From: Barnesiella propionica
GTDB taxonomy: Bacteria > Bacteroidota > Bacteroidia > Bacteroidales > Barnesiellaceae
NCBI RefSeq assembly: GCF_025567045.1
Contig: NZ_JAOQJK010000002.1
Span: 473,901-537,900 of the forward strand
Length of the DNA stretch: 64,000 nucleotides
Direction of reading: 5' to 3'
A program made the translations under genes and the position numbers. This document shows, one piece after another, positions 63,864 to 64,000 of the stretch. Within the stretch, counting starts at the first letter, position 1, and each line of letters starts with the position of its first letter. The notes under the pieces were generated by a model, which was given only the letters and a program-made list of their open reading frames with translations, was not told the DNA's origin and searched no databases.

Positions 63864-63911
63864 AGGAGCCTGATCTTCCGGGGGTCATCTCCCCCTTCCG
63901 ACAAGGCTCCT
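63864..63911 (-). terminator. rRNA operon terminator
   Basis: Outer stem 63864-63870 with 63905-63911 and an inner GGGGG/CCCCC stem; on the reverse strand it is followed by GTTTTATATG, just after the 5S gene. Confidence 0.75.
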
Positions 63912-63917
63912 TTATGT

Positions 63918-64000
63918 GGCGGCTACCTACTCTCCCACTTTGCGCAGTACCATCGGCGTGACGAGGCTTAACTTCTCTGTTCGGTATGGGAAGAGGTGGG
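63918..64000 (-). rRNA. rrf: 5S rRNA, 3' part (partial)
   Basis: The reverse strand shows typical 5S blocks: CCGAACAGAGAAGTTAAGCC, then GATGGTACTGC, GTGGGAGAGTAGGT and the 3' end GTAGCCGCC. About 83 of roughly 110 nt are present; the 5' end and the 23S and 16S genes lie beyond the right edge, reading towards lower coordinates. Confidence 0.93.

Noticed and set aside
63656..63904. Open frame of 82 codons on the reverse strand across the G-rich tract
   Set aside because: Low-complexity Pro/His/Thr product, overlaps the rRNA terminator, and has no promoter or start context.

Overview
The window is chromosomal DNA from an AT-rich Bacteroidales bacterium. The evidence is a set of lineage-typical genes (type III glutamine synthetase, FeoA-FeoB fusion, Rho with a long charged insertion, LL-diaminopimelate aminotransferase, type IX secretion C-terminal domains) and many Bacteroidetes promoters of the form TTG - about 19 bp - TAnnTTTGC. 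A Barnesiella/Coprobacter/Porphyromonas-side genus is plausible, but the genus is a guess. No phage, integrase, IS element or CRISPR array was seen.

Layout. 1-7.2 kb: the tail of a TonB gene with an overlapping lipoprotein; a reverse-strand metal-uptake-like cassette (Cys-rich protein, TonB-dependent receptor, HMA protein); then DUF3298 lipoprotein, rsmG and a metallo-beta-lactamase-fold hydrolase. 7.3-18.3 kb: alpha/beta hydrolase, TPR protein, glnS, yjbQ, Bax-inhibitor-1 protein, mutS2, SRAP protein and a dicarboxylate symporter. 18.3-22.4 kb: a secreted lysyl-endopeptidase-like protease, then a strong promoter driving a candidate structured RNA and a sigma-region-4-only protein, then tRNA-Cys. 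22.4-37.2 kb: ferrous iron uptake (feoAB, zincin-like membrane protein, FeoB-associated Cys-rich protein), a long PurF-type amidotransferase, glnN-dapL-dapF and carAB, a concentration of glutamine, lysine and carbamoyl-phosphate metabolism. 37.2-49.6 kb: ybaK, gpmA, a SecB-like protein, a T9SS cargo protein, rho, tilS, pheS, crcB, nth, manA, a glycoside-hydrolase-like lipoprotein or exported protein and a TRIC-type channel. 49.6-57.3 kb: gtrA, a GT2 and a GT39 enzyme for lipid-linked sugar transfer, ridA, a complete glycine betaine/proline ABC transporter and a nitroreductase. 57.4-64 kb: an RDD/EreA-ChaN-like fusion protein, pirin, a frameshifted PHP phosphoesterase, an unknown protein, an AraC regulator, an ECF sigma factor, and the 3' end of a reverse-strand rRNA operon (5S) at the right edge.

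Most of the window is ordinary core genome. The item most worth a second look is the roughly 130-nt RNA at 21560-21690. It can fold as one long 6S-like rod, or alternatively as a stem pairing that runs past the rod, and it sits directly upstream of a small protein with only a sigma-70 region-4-like helix-turn-helix. Other points are the PHP gene broken by one missing A, the membrane RDD/EreA-like fusion, and a G-rich, non-coding tract beside the 5S gene. Several gene starts were moved because the -7 promoter box lies on top of, or just downstream of, the longest-ORF start.
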